A stretch of DNA of 64,000 nucleotides from Herbaspirillum sp. alder98 (lineage in GTDB: Bacteria; Pseudomonadota; Gammaproteobacteria; Burkholderiales; Burkholderiaceae_D), in the NCBI RefSeq assembly GCF_020179755.1, contig NZ_JAIUCY010000001.1:1-64000 (forward strand), given 5' to 3'. The notes below the pieces were generated by a model. It was not told the DNA's origin, ran no database searches, and saw nothing but the letters and a program-made list of their open reading frames with translations. Positions 25,343 to 34,731 of the stretch are shown here, in pieces. Position 1 is the stretch's first letter, and each line of letters begins with the position of its first letter. The position numbers and the translations under genes were made by a program.

Positions 25343-26683
25343 TCAATCGTCGTCGTCGTCGTCGAGCCCGGCATCGGGGGGCGCCATCGAGACCGCCACC
25401 GAATGCCCCAGGCTATTGGATGAAATGCTGTTACCCCATTCGAAGGCAAACTTCTCGGCCTCGAAAAAATCGTCGGCCGACAACTGCAGCTCTTCCAGCA
25501 GGCGCTGCATCTCTTCCTGATTCTGCTCGACCTGCTCGGTGCATTCGACCAGCTTGAGCACGGTGCCATAGAACCCGGTGCGGCGCAGCAGCGCTTCGCG
25601 GATCTCGGTGCTGACGGTGATCTGGCGCAGCACGGTTTCCATGCTCATGCCGAACAGTGCATCGACCAGCGACATGATGCCGACCGTGAACGCCATCTCC
25701 GACATCTTGCGCCGGCCCGGACGAATCTTGGCCGCGATCAGCTCCAGCATCTTGCCGCGCGTCGCCGCCAGGATCATCAGGGGCGACAGCGCATTGCTGC
25801 GTTCGGTGTCGGTATTGGCGAATAACAGAATCTGCAGCCAGCGCTTGAGCTGGCGCCGTCCCAGCACGATCAGCGCCTGGCCCAGCGAATCGATGAACTT
25901 CTGGAAACCGTAGACGGGCGTATTGACCAGCCGCAGCAGCGTCAGCGACAGGGCCACGTCGCGCTTGATGTAGCGCACGATCTCGCCATTGTCGACATTG
26001 CGCACCAGCAGCGTGAGCAAGTGCATGATGACCACTTTCGAGGCTTCCAGCTTCTTGCCCTGAAGGATCATCGGCTTGGCAAAATAATAGCCCTGGAAAT
26101 AATCGAAACCGAAGGTGATGCATTCGCGGAACTGCTCCACCGTCTCGACCTTCTCGGCCAGCAATTCCTTTTGCGCGCGCTTGAAGTGCACCGACAGCTT
26201 GAGCAACTTGCTGGGATCGACTTCCATCACGTCGATCTTGATGATCTTGATCATCGGCAGCAGTTGCTCGATCTCTTCCGATTCGGCCACCACATCGTCG
26301 AGCGCAAACACATAGCCCGCCTTGACCAGCTCGCGCACGCGCGCCACCAGTTCAGGCGTGACCCTGACCGTCTCGAGGATCTCGAGCACCACCTTGTCGG
26401 CCGGTAGAAAATAAACGAAGTCGCTCAGCAGCACCGCCGCGTCGACGTTGATGAAACCCTGCAGGTTGCCGATGACGTTGGCCAGGCCGAGTTCCGAGGC
26501 ATGCGCGATCACCGCAGCGGTGGCGGTAACGTCATCCTTGACATTGGCCGGGCCGAAGGCGGCGCTGCGAAACAGCAGTTCGTAGCCGATCAGCTCTTGT
26601 TCACGATTGAGGATGGGTTGCCGTGCGAGGTAGAAGTCCAGCGCATGCTGCCCGGAGGAAGATGGTTGTGGCTGGTCAGTCAT
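25343..26683 (-). CDS. Degenerate EAL plus HDOD signalling protein
   Basis: A 446-residue YuxH/CdgJ-type protein. The N-terminal EAL-like domain (about 15-220) keeps the fold but not the chemistry: GYELLFRS replaces EALLR, ALDDVVAES replaces DDFG and AEKVET replaces AEGVET, so it probably binds ligands or partners rather than hydrolysing c-di-GMP. The HDOD domain (about 225-420) includes LGRRQLKRWLQILLFA and FTVGIMSLVDALFGMS. The last residues form an acidic tail (GLDDDDDD). It is a clear relative of the HDOD protein at 11275-12474 but less eroded. Such proteins influence motility in vibrios and other bacteria. It is monocistronic with its own terminator. Confidence 0.85.
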   Translation of the reverse strand: MTDQPQPSSSGQHALDFYLARQPILNREQELIGYELLFRSAAFGPANVKDDVTATAAVIAHASELGLANVIGNLQGFINVDAAVLLSDFVYFLPADKVVLEILETVRVTPELVARVRELVKAGYVFALDDVVAESEEIEQLLPMIKIIKIDVMEVDPSKLLKLSVHFKRAQKELLAEKVETVEQFRECITFGFDYFQGYYFAKPMILQGKKLEASKVVIMHLLTLLVRNVDNGEIVRYIKRDVALSLTLLRLVNTPVYGFQKFIDSLGQALIVLGRRQLKRWLQILLFANTDTERSNALSPLMILAATRGKMLELIAAKIRPGRRKMSEMAFTVGIMSLVDALFGMSMETVLRQITVSTEIREALLRRTGFYGTVLKLVECTEQVEQNQEEMQRLLEELQLSADDFFEAEKFAFEWGNSISSNSLGHSVAVSMAPPDAGLDDDDDD

Positions 26684-26792
26684 GAGCGATGTCGTTAAAA
26701 CCCCAGGGCATGGCGATAGTTATTTATTCTCGGCAACGAAGTATTGTATGCCGTATCGGCACCGGTATTCGCATTTAAGAACGGCCGTGCTG

Positions 26793-26835
26793 TAAAAAAA
26801 TCACACAAAGTCACCGCATTAACACGGTTACTTTG
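26793..26835 (-). terminator. Intrinsic terminator of rlmJ
   Basis: An 11-bp stem, CAAAGTAACCG on the minus strand pairing with CGGTGACTTTG (one mismatch), an 8-base loop, then TGTGA and a run of seven T residues. It begins three bases after the rlmJ stop. Confidence 0.8.
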
Positions 26836-26837
26836 CG

Positions 26838-27725
26838 TCATGCCTCGCCCGCCTCCAGCACGAATTCGGCGCTGTCGTCGGTGCCCAGCGTTTGCACCAG
26901 CCAGGGCATGACCTCGCGCAGCATCGGCTCGAGCGTCCACGGCGGGTTGAGGATGAACATGCCGCTGTTGTGCAGCCCGAAACCATCCGGCGCCGGGCCA
27001 TGAATGGCCAGCGTGACATTGAGCCAGCTCTTGGCGCCCAGGCGTTTCAGGCGCTCGGCCAGCTGGCGCGATTCGTTGCGCTGCAGGACCGGATACCAGA
27101 CCGCATATACGCCGGTAGGAAAACGCACCAGCGCATCTTTCAGCACCTCGACCACGCGACCGTAATCGCGCTTGTCTTCATAGGGCGGGTCGATCAGCAC
27201 CAGGCCGCGTCGCGAAGGCGGCGGCAGCAAGGCCTTGAGCCCGGCGAAACCGTCGGCGCGATACACCAGCACCCGCTTGCCGCGCGCACTCGGACGCTGG
27301 CCCTGGGCTTGCGCATGGGCGTCGAGCTTGCGGAAATTTTCTTCGAGGATCTTGACTTCGGACGGGTGCAGTTCGAACAGGCGCAGACGATCCTGGTCGC
27401 GCATGATCTTCTCGGCGCAATAGGGCGAACCCGGGTAGTAACGCAACTTGCCGCTGGGGTTGAGCGAGCGCACCAGGTCGACGTATTCCTTGACCGCCTC
27501 GGGCATGTCGCGCAGATTCCACAACGGCGCGATACCGGTTTCGTATTCGGCGTTCTTGCTGGCGTAATCGCCATCGAGCGCATACACACCGGCGCCGGCG
27601 TGGGTATCGATCACCATGTAGGCGGGGTCTTTCTGACCCAGGTAGCGCATCAATTGAATCACCACCATATGCTTCAGGACGTCGGCGTGATTGCCGGCAT
27701 GGAAGGCGTGGCGGTAACTCAGCAT
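26838..27725 (-). CDS. rlmJ: 23S rRNA (adenine-N6)-methyltransferase RlmJ
   Basis: Methylates A2030 of 23S rRNA with S-adenosylmethionine. The 295 residues begin MLSYRHAFHAGNHADVLKH, the invariant family start, which fixes the ATG at 27723-27725 although the frame extends 24 codons upstream. The SAM-binding elements are DTHAGAGVY and RLFELHPSE; the catalytic tetrapeptide is in LIDPPYED. The C-terminus carries GMFILNPPWTL. Length is slightly above the E. coli 280. A good terminator follows at once. Confidence 0.93.
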   Translation of the reverse strand: MLSYRHAFHAGNHADVLKHMVVIQLMRYLGQKDPAYMVIDTHAGAGVYALDGDYASKNAEYETGIAPLWNLRDMPEAVKEYVDLVRSLNPSGKLRYYPGSPYCAEKIMRDQDRLRLFELHPSEVKILEENFRKLDAHAQAQGQRPSARGKRVLVYRADGFAGLKALLPPPSRRGLVLIDPPYEDKRDYGRVVEVLKDALVRFPTGVYAVWYPVLQRNESRQLAERLKRLGAKSWLNVTLAIHGPAPDGFGLHNSGMFILNPPWTLEPMLREVMPWLVQTLGTDDSAEFVLEAGEA

Positions 27726-27892
27726 GGAAATCTGCTCTTCAGAATAAAGGTGGGAAGGCGCACAGCGAACTTGACTGGCGCACGTTAGCGCAAGCACTGC
27801 AATAGCAAGTGGTTAACCGCAAAACGTTTGGCATTCTAGCAAGGATACGATACCAATAGGGTCACGCCTCCCGCATTTGTTACAAAGAAGCA

Positions 27893-29629
27893 TCAGCCAC
27901 CAGCCCGGTCGAGGCGGAAATAAGCATCCAGCAGTGATGTCTTGTAGACCACGCCCAGCAGTCGCGGATCGTCGACGCTGGCGATCACCGGCAGGCGCTC
28001 GCCCTGATGATCGAGAAACAATTGCAATGCCTCGCCGAGCGACATCTCGGGCGTCACCTCGTGCAGGAAATGCGGCCGCAGGAAGTCGCGCGCCGTGCGT
28101 CCTGCCGTCTCCTTGTGGTCAAGCAGCCAAGAGGTGATGTCCTGCAGCGCCACCACGCCCTGGTAGCGTCCGCCGTCGTCGATCACATAGGCATACTTGA
28201 CCGGATACTTGAGGAACACCGCACTGACTTCTTCCAGGCTGGCGTCGTCGCGCAACACCGTCTCGGCCGGCCGGATCAGTTCGCTCATGTGCGTGCCGCG
28301 CAGGCGCAGGCGCTCCTCGGCGTCGCGATGGCGCTTGAGGGTGATGTCGTACATCGAGCGCCCGTCCAATCCGCGCGCCACCACATAGGCCACCACGCAT
28401 GACAGCATCAACGGCAGCACCACCTGGTAACTCAGCGTCATCTCGAAGATCATCAGGATCGCCATCAGGGGCGCATTCGATGCCGCCGCCAGGAACGCGC
28501 CCATGCCCACCATGGCATAGGCGAACGGCTGCGACACATGCATCGGCAGCCAGGCCTGGGCGCCATCGCCGAACAGGAAACCGACCGCAGCGCCCACGAA
28601 CAGCACCGGCGTGAAAATGCCGCCCACCGCGCCGGAACCAACCGTGATGGCGGTGGCGAGCACCTTGATCACCAGCACCATCAGCACCGTGTGCCATAAC
28701 CAGTCGGTGTGCAGCAGCGAATTGACCAGGTCGTAGCCGTTACCCCAGACCTCGGGCACCTTGATCGAGATCAGCCCGACCAGCAAGCCGCCCACACCGA
28801 GGCGCACCGGCAACGGCATGCGCCAGCGGCCAAACACGGTCTTGCCGAATTCGAGCACCCGCAGGAACTGCGGCGCCAGCAACCCGGCCAGCACGCCCAG
28901 GATCACGAACAGCACTACCTCGAGGCCGGCAATCTCGGGGAAGAACGGCATCTCGTAGGCCGGGTGGTAGCCCGGCAATTCACGCATGGTGATGTTGGCC
29001 ACCACCGACGCCACCACCACCGGCCCGAAGCTTTCCATGACCAGCGAGCCGAGCACGATCTCGGTGATGAAGAAGGCGCCCGCGATGGGTGCGTTGTAGG
29101 CCGAAGTGATGCCGGCTGCGGCGCCGCAGGCCACCAGCAGGCGCAAGCGCGAACTGGGGAAATGCGAGAACTTGCCCACCAGCGAGGCGCACAGCGCGGC
29201 CAGTTGCACCATCGGCCCTTCGCGACCGATCGAGCCACCGGAGGCGATCGTGGCCAGTGACGAAGCGCTGCGCAGCAAGGTATGGCGCACCGGAATGACG
29301 CCGTCGCCGATCGACACCGCTTCCATATAGTCGCCGCCGGGCCCGGCCGGCATGCGCCGGGCCCAGATCAGGAACAGTCCGGCGGCGATGCCGCCGCCGG
29401 CCGGCAGCGCTACCCGCAGATACCACGGCAGGCCCTTGGCGATCTCGACGAAGCTGCCGCTGTGTCCGGTCAACAGCGCCTGCAGCAAGCTGATGGCTTC
29501 GCGAAAGCCGACCGTCGCCAGCGCGCCGACAAAGCCGGCCAGCGCGCCCCACAGCAACATCGAATGGTTTTCCGAGACGCGGCAGGCATTGAGCACCCGC
29601 AGCCGATACCTGACCCACGAATCACGCAT
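27893..29629 (-). CDS. CLC-type anion transporter with two CBS domains
   Basis: Inner-membrane CLC family protein, 578 residues. Hallmarks are the GREGP motif (135-139, gating glutamate Glu137 present, typical of H+/anion exchangers and many channels), GGIFTP in the second half and the SAYNAPIAGAFFITE segment. The usual first selectivity motif GSGIP is GDGVIP here. Two CBS domains occupy about 440-575 and may sense nucleotides. In E. coli ClcA two glutamates follow the FII- segment, the second being the internal proton glutamate; here the position after the first Glu is Ile, which may mean altered proton coupling (low certainty). Its start overlaps the end of modE by eight bases. The transported anion is unknown. 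Confidence 0.88.
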   Translation of the reverse strand: MRDSWVRYRLRVLNACRVSENHSMLLWGALAGFVGALATVGFREAISLLQALLTGHSGSFVEIAKGLPWYLRVALPAGGGIAAGLFLIWARRMPAGPGGDYMEAVSIGDGVIPVRHTLLRSASSLATIASGGSIGREGPMVQLAALCASLVGKFSHFPSSRLRLLVACGAAAGITSAYNAPIAGAFFITEIVLGSLVMESFGPVVVASVVANITMRELPGYHPAYEMPFFPEIAGLEVVLFVILGVLAGLLAPQFLRVLEFGKTVFGRWRMPLPVRLGVGGLLVGLISIKVPEVWGNGYDLVNSLLHTDWLWHTVLMVLVIKVLATAITVGSGAVGGIFTPVLFVGAAVGFLFGDGAQAWLPMHVSQPFAYAMVGMGAFLAAASNAPLMAILMIFEMTLSYQVVLPLMLSCVVAYVVARGLDGRSMYDITLKRHRDAEERLRLRGTHMSELIRPAETVLRDDASLEEVSAVFLKYPVKYAYVIDDGGRYQGVVALQDITSWLLDHKETAGRTARDFLRPHFLHEVTPEMSLGEALQLFLDHQGERLPVIASVDDPRLLGVVYKTSLLDAYFRLDRAGG

Positions 29630-30011
29630 CGTCGGGGTTCCCTTCGATCGGATTCATCAACGCCCGCAACTGGGCCAGATCGGCCGCGATGCTGTTCTCC
29701 GCCTTCTTCTGCATGCGCCGATAGCGTGCCAGCACCGCGCTCCCGAATTCGGTCACGACTGCGCCGCCGCCGCGCGCGCCACCGGTGGCGGTGCTGACCA
29801 GCGGATGCGAAAAGCAGCTGTTCATTTCTTCGACCAGCAGCCACGCGCGGCGATACGACATGGCCATTTCGCGCGCAGCACCCGAGATCGATCCGCAGCG
29901 CTCGATGGCTTGCAGCAGGTCTGCCTTGCCGGGACCGAAGGCGATGGCGTCACCCTGCATAAGGCGGACCCTGATGGTCTTGGAAGAAGAAGTCACTTGG
30001 TCGGGTGGCAT
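29622..30011 (-). CDS. modE: ModE-type molybdate regulator, DNA-binding domain only
   Basis: Winged-helix regulator of 129 residues related to the N-terminal domain of E. coli ModE (GKADLLQAIERCGSISGAAR and MSYRRAWLLVEEMN). The C-terminal molybdate-binding (TOBE/Mop) domains of full-length ModE are missing; after the helix-turn-helix there is only GGARGGGAVVTEFG, characteristic of the family, and a basic helix. It faces modA across 180 bases that contain an apparent ModE box, and its 3' end overlaps a CLC gene. A role as molybdate-dependent repressor is likely, but how it senses metal without a TOBE domain is open. Confidence 0.85.
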   Translation of the reverse strand: MPPDQVTSSSKTIRVRLMQGDAIAFGPGKADLLQAIERCGSISGAAREMAMSYRRAWLLVEEMNSCFSHPLVSTATGGARGGGAVVTEFGSAVLARYRRMQKKAENSIAADLAQLRALMNPIEGNPDDA

Positions 30012-30112
30012 GGTGGTTGGCTAATATGCGCGTGATTGTACAAGGGCCGCCGCCCGCAGGCGACACACCTGGCGCACGCCGGCCACAGTACAGCCGGCGC
30101 CAGATTGACGCT

Positions 30113-30136
30113 CGTTATATCCTTGCGTATATTCCG
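30113..30136. promoter_or_regulatory. Putative ModE box upstream of modA
   Basis: The sequence CGTTATAT, seven bases, then TATATTCCG resembles the E. coli ModE operator (CGTTATAT ... with a TATAA/CG-type right arm): the left half-site matches exactly and the right arm imperfectly. It lies 56 bases before the modA ATG and about 100 bases from the modE start, so it could control both divergent genes. Confidence 0.6.
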
Positions 30137-30191
30137 ATGCTTTCGCGGGGCGCGCTGACGCTCCCTTCCCTTGCCCAACCCAGGAAAATCA

Positions 30192-30950
30192 ATGCGCATG
30201 TCTACCCGCCTGAAAACCCTCCTCGGCGCCGCCTTGCTGGTGTCAGCCGGCGCCGCCCAGGCCACCGACCTGGTGGTCTCTGCCGCCGCCAGCCTGACCA
30301 ATGCCTTCAAGGAACTGTCCCAGTCCTTCGAGCAGCAGAACCCGGGCGTGAAAGTGATCACCAATTTCGGCGCCTCCGACATCCTGATGCAACAGATCGT
30401 GCGCGGCGCGCCGGCCGATGTCTTTGCCTCGGCCGACCAGACCGCGATGGACAAGGCCGTGGCCGAAAAGGCGGTCGATCCGGCCAGCCGCAAGAATTTT
30501 GCCGCCAACCAGATCGTCCTGATCGTGCCGCACGACAGCAAGCTGCAACCGGGCGCGCTGGCCGACCTCACCAAACCCGACTATCGTCGTATCGCGCTGG
30601 GCAACCCGGCCTCGGTGCCGTTCGGCCGCTATACCAAGACCGCGCTGGAACAGGCCGGCCTGTGGGCGCAGGTCTCGGCCAAGAGCGTGATGGCAGAAAA
30701 CGTGCGCACCAGCCTCGACTACGTGGCGCGCGGCGAAGTCGACGCCGGCTTCGTGTTTGCCACCGACGCGGCGGTCATGCCCGACAAGGTCAAGGTCGCC
30801 GTACGCATCCCGTCCGACGCCCCCGCCACCTACCCCATCGCCCTGACTGCCGGCAGCCAGCAGAAGGAATTGGCCGCGAAGTTCGTCAGCCATGTGCTGT
30901 CGCCCGCCGGCCAGGCCGTGCTGGCGCGCTACGGCTTCCTCAAGCCCTGA
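30192..30950 (+). CDS. modA: Molybdate-binding periplasmic protein
   Basis: Receptor of the ModABC importer, 252 residues. AGGAAAA precedes the ATG at 30192. The signal peptide ends near AAQA/TDLV. Mature landmarks are the anion-binding VSAAASLTNAFKEL, NFGASDILMQQI, GAPADVFASAD and the GEVDAGFVFATDA turn. The oxyanion pocket serines (SAAAS, GAS) are present. It starts the plus-strand run modA-modB-modC, divergent from modE. Confidence 0.95.
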   Translation: MRMSTRLKTLLGAALLVSAGAAQATDLVVSAAASLTNAFKELSQSFEQQNPGVKVITNFGASDILMQQIVRGAPADVFASADQTAMDKAVAEKAVDPASRKNFAANQIVLIVPHDSKLQPGALADLTKPDYRRIALGNPASVPFGRYTKTALEQAGLWAQVSAKSVMAENVRTSLDYVARGEVDAGFVFATDAAVMPDKVKVAVRIPSDAPATYPIALTAGSQQKELAAKFVSHVLSPAGQAVLARYGFLKP

Positions 30951-30960
30951 CCGCAGCACC

Positions 30961-31635
30961 ATGCACCCGGTCTGGACGCCGCTGCTGCTCTCGCTCAAGG
31001 TCGCCGGCCTGGCGACCCTGCTCAATGCAGTGCTGGGGGTAGCGGCCGCCTATGGCCTGTCGCGCTGGCGCTCGCCCTGGCGCGACCTGGTCGATTCGGT
31101 GTTGACGCTGCCGCTGGTCTTGCCGCCGACCGTGCTGGGTTATTACCTGCTGGTGGTATTCGGCCGTCGCGGCGCCCTCGGCGCCTGGCTCGAAAGCTGG
31201 GGAATACAGTTAGTCTTCACCTGGCAAGGCGCGGTTGTGGCATCGACCATCGTCGCTTTTCCGCTGGTGCTGAAGGCGGCCCGCGCCGCTTTTGAAAACG
31301 TCGACCACCAACTCGAAAATGCCGCCCGCGTGCTGGGCGTGTCGGAAGCCGGCGTGTTCTTCCGGGTCAGCCTGCCGCTGGCCACGCGCGGCATTGCCGC
31401 CGGCGTCCTGCTGGCCTTTGCCCGCGCGCTGGGCGAGTTCGGCGCCACGCTGATGGTGGCCGGCAACCTGCCCGGCCGGACCCAGACGCTGTCGGTGGCC
31501 ATCTATGAAGCAGTGCAGGCCGGCGACGACGGCGCGGCCACCATGCTGGTGATCATCACCTCGATCACGTGCGTGGCGGTGCTGATGCTGGCCGGCCGCC
31601 TAGTGCCGGATCGCTCGCAGTTGATCGTGCGCTGA
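30961..31635 (+). CDS. modB: Molybdate ABC transporter permease
   Basis: Inner-membrane permease of 224 residues with about five hydrophobic segments. The EAA-type coupling loop appears as ENAARVLGVSEAGVFFRVSL and the family signature ALGEFGATLMVAGNLPG follows. The ATG at 30961 is ten bases after the modA stop. Only a weak ribosome binding site is visible, so translation may depend on modA. An open frame starting earlier overlaps modA and was not used. Confidence 0.94.
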   Translation: MHPVWTPLLLSLKVAGLATLLNAVLGVAAAYGLSRWRSPWRDLVDSVLTLPLVLPPTVLGYYLLVVFGRRGALGAWLESWGIQLVFTWQGAVVASTIVAFPLVLKAARAAFENVDHQLENAARVLGVSEAGVFFRVSLPLATRGIAAGVLLAFARALGEFGATLMVAGNLPGRTQTLSVAIYEAVQAGDDGAATMLVIITSITCVAVLMLAGRLVPDRSQLIVR

Positions 31636-31641
31636 AGTGCC

Positions 31642-32313
31642 ATGACCATCGAACTCCAGATCAAGAAAACCCTGCATGCAGGTGAGCGCACGTTCGAGCT
31701 CGACGTCGCCTTCGCCGCCGACAGCCGTCGGGTGGTGCTGTATGGCCCCTCGGGATCGGGCAAGAGCCTGACCTTGAAGGCGGTCGCCGGATTGATGACG
31801 CCCGACGCCGGCCACATCAGGCTCGACGGTCGCGTGCTGTTCGACAGCGCGCAGCGGATCAACCTGCCCACGCAGCAGCGCAATGTGGCCTATCTGTTCC
31901 AGGACTACGCCTTGTTCCCGCACCTGACGGTGGCCCAGAACATTGCCTTCGGCCTGGCGCGCGGCTGCTTCAACCTGCGCCGGCCGGCCACCCATCAGGC
32001 GGTGCAGCAGTGGATTGCGGCGTTCGAACTGGAGGCCATCGTCGGCAGCTATCCGGCACAGATCTCGGGCGGCCAGCGCCAGCGCGTGGCACTGGCGCGG
32101 GCGCTGGTGTCGAACCCGGACATGCTGCTGCTGGACGAACCCTTCTCGGCGCTCGACCTGTCACTGCGCGAAAGGATGCGCCGTGAACTGTCCGAGCTGC
32201 AGCAGCGACTCGATGTGCCGATGCTGCTGATCACCCACGATCCGGCCGATGTCGAGGCCCTCGGCGAGGCCGTGTTCGAAGTGCGCGACGGGCGTATCAA
32301 CAGCCTTCCCTAG
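31642..32313 (+). CDS. modC: Molybdate ABC transporter ATPase, short form without TOBE domain
   Basis: ATPase that drives molybdate uptake, 223 residues. It has Walker A GPSGSGKS, Q-loop FQDYALFPH, signature ISGGQRQRVALARAL, Walker B MLLLDEPFSAL and the His loop LITHDP. Typical ModC is about 350 residues with a C-terminal molybdate-binding TOBE domain; here the protein ends right after the ATPase core, so feedback by molybdate through ModC would be absent. It starts six bases after modB. Confidence 0.92.
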   Translation: MTIELQIKKTLHAGERTFELDVAFAADSRRVVLYGPSGSGKSLTLKAVAGLMTPDAGHIRLDGRVLFDSAQRINLPTQQRNVAYLFQDYALFPHLTVAQNIAFGLARGCFNLRRPATHQAVQQWIAAFELEAIVGSYPAQISGGQRQRVALARALVSNPDMLLLDEPFSALDLSLRERMRRELSELQQRLDVPMLLITHDPADVEALGEAVFEVRDGRINSLP

Positions 32314-32319
32314 ACCCTG

Positions 32320-32356
32320 ACAAAAAAAAGACCGCACCCTTTTGAGGTACGGTCTT
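32320..32356 (-). terminator. Intrinsic terminator of aceA
   Basis: An 11-bp stem (GGTACGGTCTT, 32346-32356, with AAGACCGCACC, 32328-32338; one mismatch) followed on the minus strand by eight T residues. It is correctly oriented for aceA, whose stop is at 32437; modC ends just seven bases to the left, so the same hairpin may also stop plus-strand readthrough. Confidence 0.75.
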
Positions 32357-32436
32357 CAAGCCTCGGGGGATTTCCCCTTTCGGTGCGCACCAACGCGCAC
32401 CGGCTCATCACAACACATCACATTACGTCACATCGG

Positions 32437-33741
<1,305 letters not shown>

Positions 33742-34060
33742 GGTGATCTCCTTGATGGTCATGTTGAGTGGTTTGAAAACCGGTTAAAACCTGTGCTGCC
33801 ATGACTTCATGTTAGGCCGACGTGTGCGCAGCAACAATGTCTTATATAAGATATAGGTAATTTTTTATTTCTAAATAAATCAAATACTTAAAACTTATTT
33901 TTTGCGATGCGGAACGAAATTTCTGGCAATGAAATATAAGTTTGGTGCTGTGCACGCGCCCTTTTCACATTACGAAATGAAAAATTCTCATCGTGAAATG
34001 GCGGCATGGTTGCGCACTTCCTGCAGCATCTTGCATAATAAAAGTAACAAAGGAGACCTG
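33742..34060. promoter_or_regulatory. Divergent promoter region between aceA and the thioesterase gene
   Basis: About 320 AT-rich bases with no gene. They contain a perfect 12-base palindrome TCTTATATAAGA (33840-33851) about 100 bases upstream of aceA, and an imperfect inverted repeat TTTTCACATT/AATGAAAA (33962-33982) with a related ATCGTGAAATGG nearby. Either could be an operator; no known consensus is claimed. Confidence 0.35.
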
Positions 34061-34591
34061 ATGAGTTCGAGAGAAGACACGCTGGCGCTGTGGCGCCAGC
34101 AAGAGCAGGAAGTCCGGGCGCGCCTGGCGCCGGCGGGGGTATCGACCCTGGACGATCTCAAGGCTGGCAGCGGCATGGAGTTCCTGCAGCGCATCTGGGA
34201 CGGCCTGCTGCCGTCGGTTCCCATCGGCGAGACGCTGGACTTCGTTCCCGTCGAGGGCGAACCGGGCCGCATCGTTTTTCAGGGCACGCCCGACAAGCGC
34301 CATTACAACCCGCTGGGCAGCGTCCATGGCGGCTATTTCTGCACCCTGCTGGATTCGGCGGTGGGTTGTGCGGTGCACTCGATGCTGCCCAAGGGGATGG
34401 GCTACACCACGCTCGAACTGAAGGTCAACCTGGTGCGCGCACTGACCGACAAGAGCGGCCCGGTGCGCGCAGAGGGCCGGGTGATCCAGGTGGGCAAGCA
34501 GGTCGGCATTGCCGAAGGCCGCATCGTCGACGTCGATGGCCGCCTGTACGCCCACGCCACCACGACCTGCCTGGTGTTCGCCCTGCCCTGA
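34061..34591 (+). CDS. PaaI-type hotdog-fold thioesterase
   Basis: Acyl- or aryl-CoA thioesterase of 176 residues. The hotdog core begins about residue 65; the PaaI signature NPLGSVHGGYFCTLLDSAVGC is visible, with the catalytic Asp in TLLDSA. An N-terminal extension of about 50 residues (REDTLALWRQQEQEVRARLA) resembles the leader seen in many betaproteobacterial members. The ATG at 34061 is fixed by AAAGGAGA; upstream the frame is not protein-like. Divergent from aceA, it might take part in fatty- or aromatic-acid metabolism; the substrate cannot be read. Confidence 0.85.
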   Translation: MSSREDTLALWRQQEQEVRARLAPAGVSTLDDLKAGSGMEFLQRIWDGLLPSVPIGETLDFVPVEGEPGRIVFQGTPDKRHYNPLGSVHGGYFCTLLDSAVGCAVHSMLPKGMGYTTLELKVNLVRALTDKSGPVRAEGRVIQVGKQVGIAEGRIVDVDGRLYAHATTTCLVFALP

Positions 34592-34731
34592 GCCCGGGCG
34601 ACCGAAGCGGTCGACTTTCGTTCACAGGATTTGTTTTGCATGACATCCTGCATGTCAGTTGTTTAATGGAGCAAGAAGGCACAAAATGAGCGTCTAACTT
34701 ATTGCCGGTCATCACGACCTCGATTCCATTC

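Noticed and set aside
34702..34731. TTG start ten codons upstream for the FUSC protein
   Set aside because: The added residues do not resemble family N-termini; the ATG at 34732 starts just before the conserved FLFSHYF segment. The matter is not fully settled.
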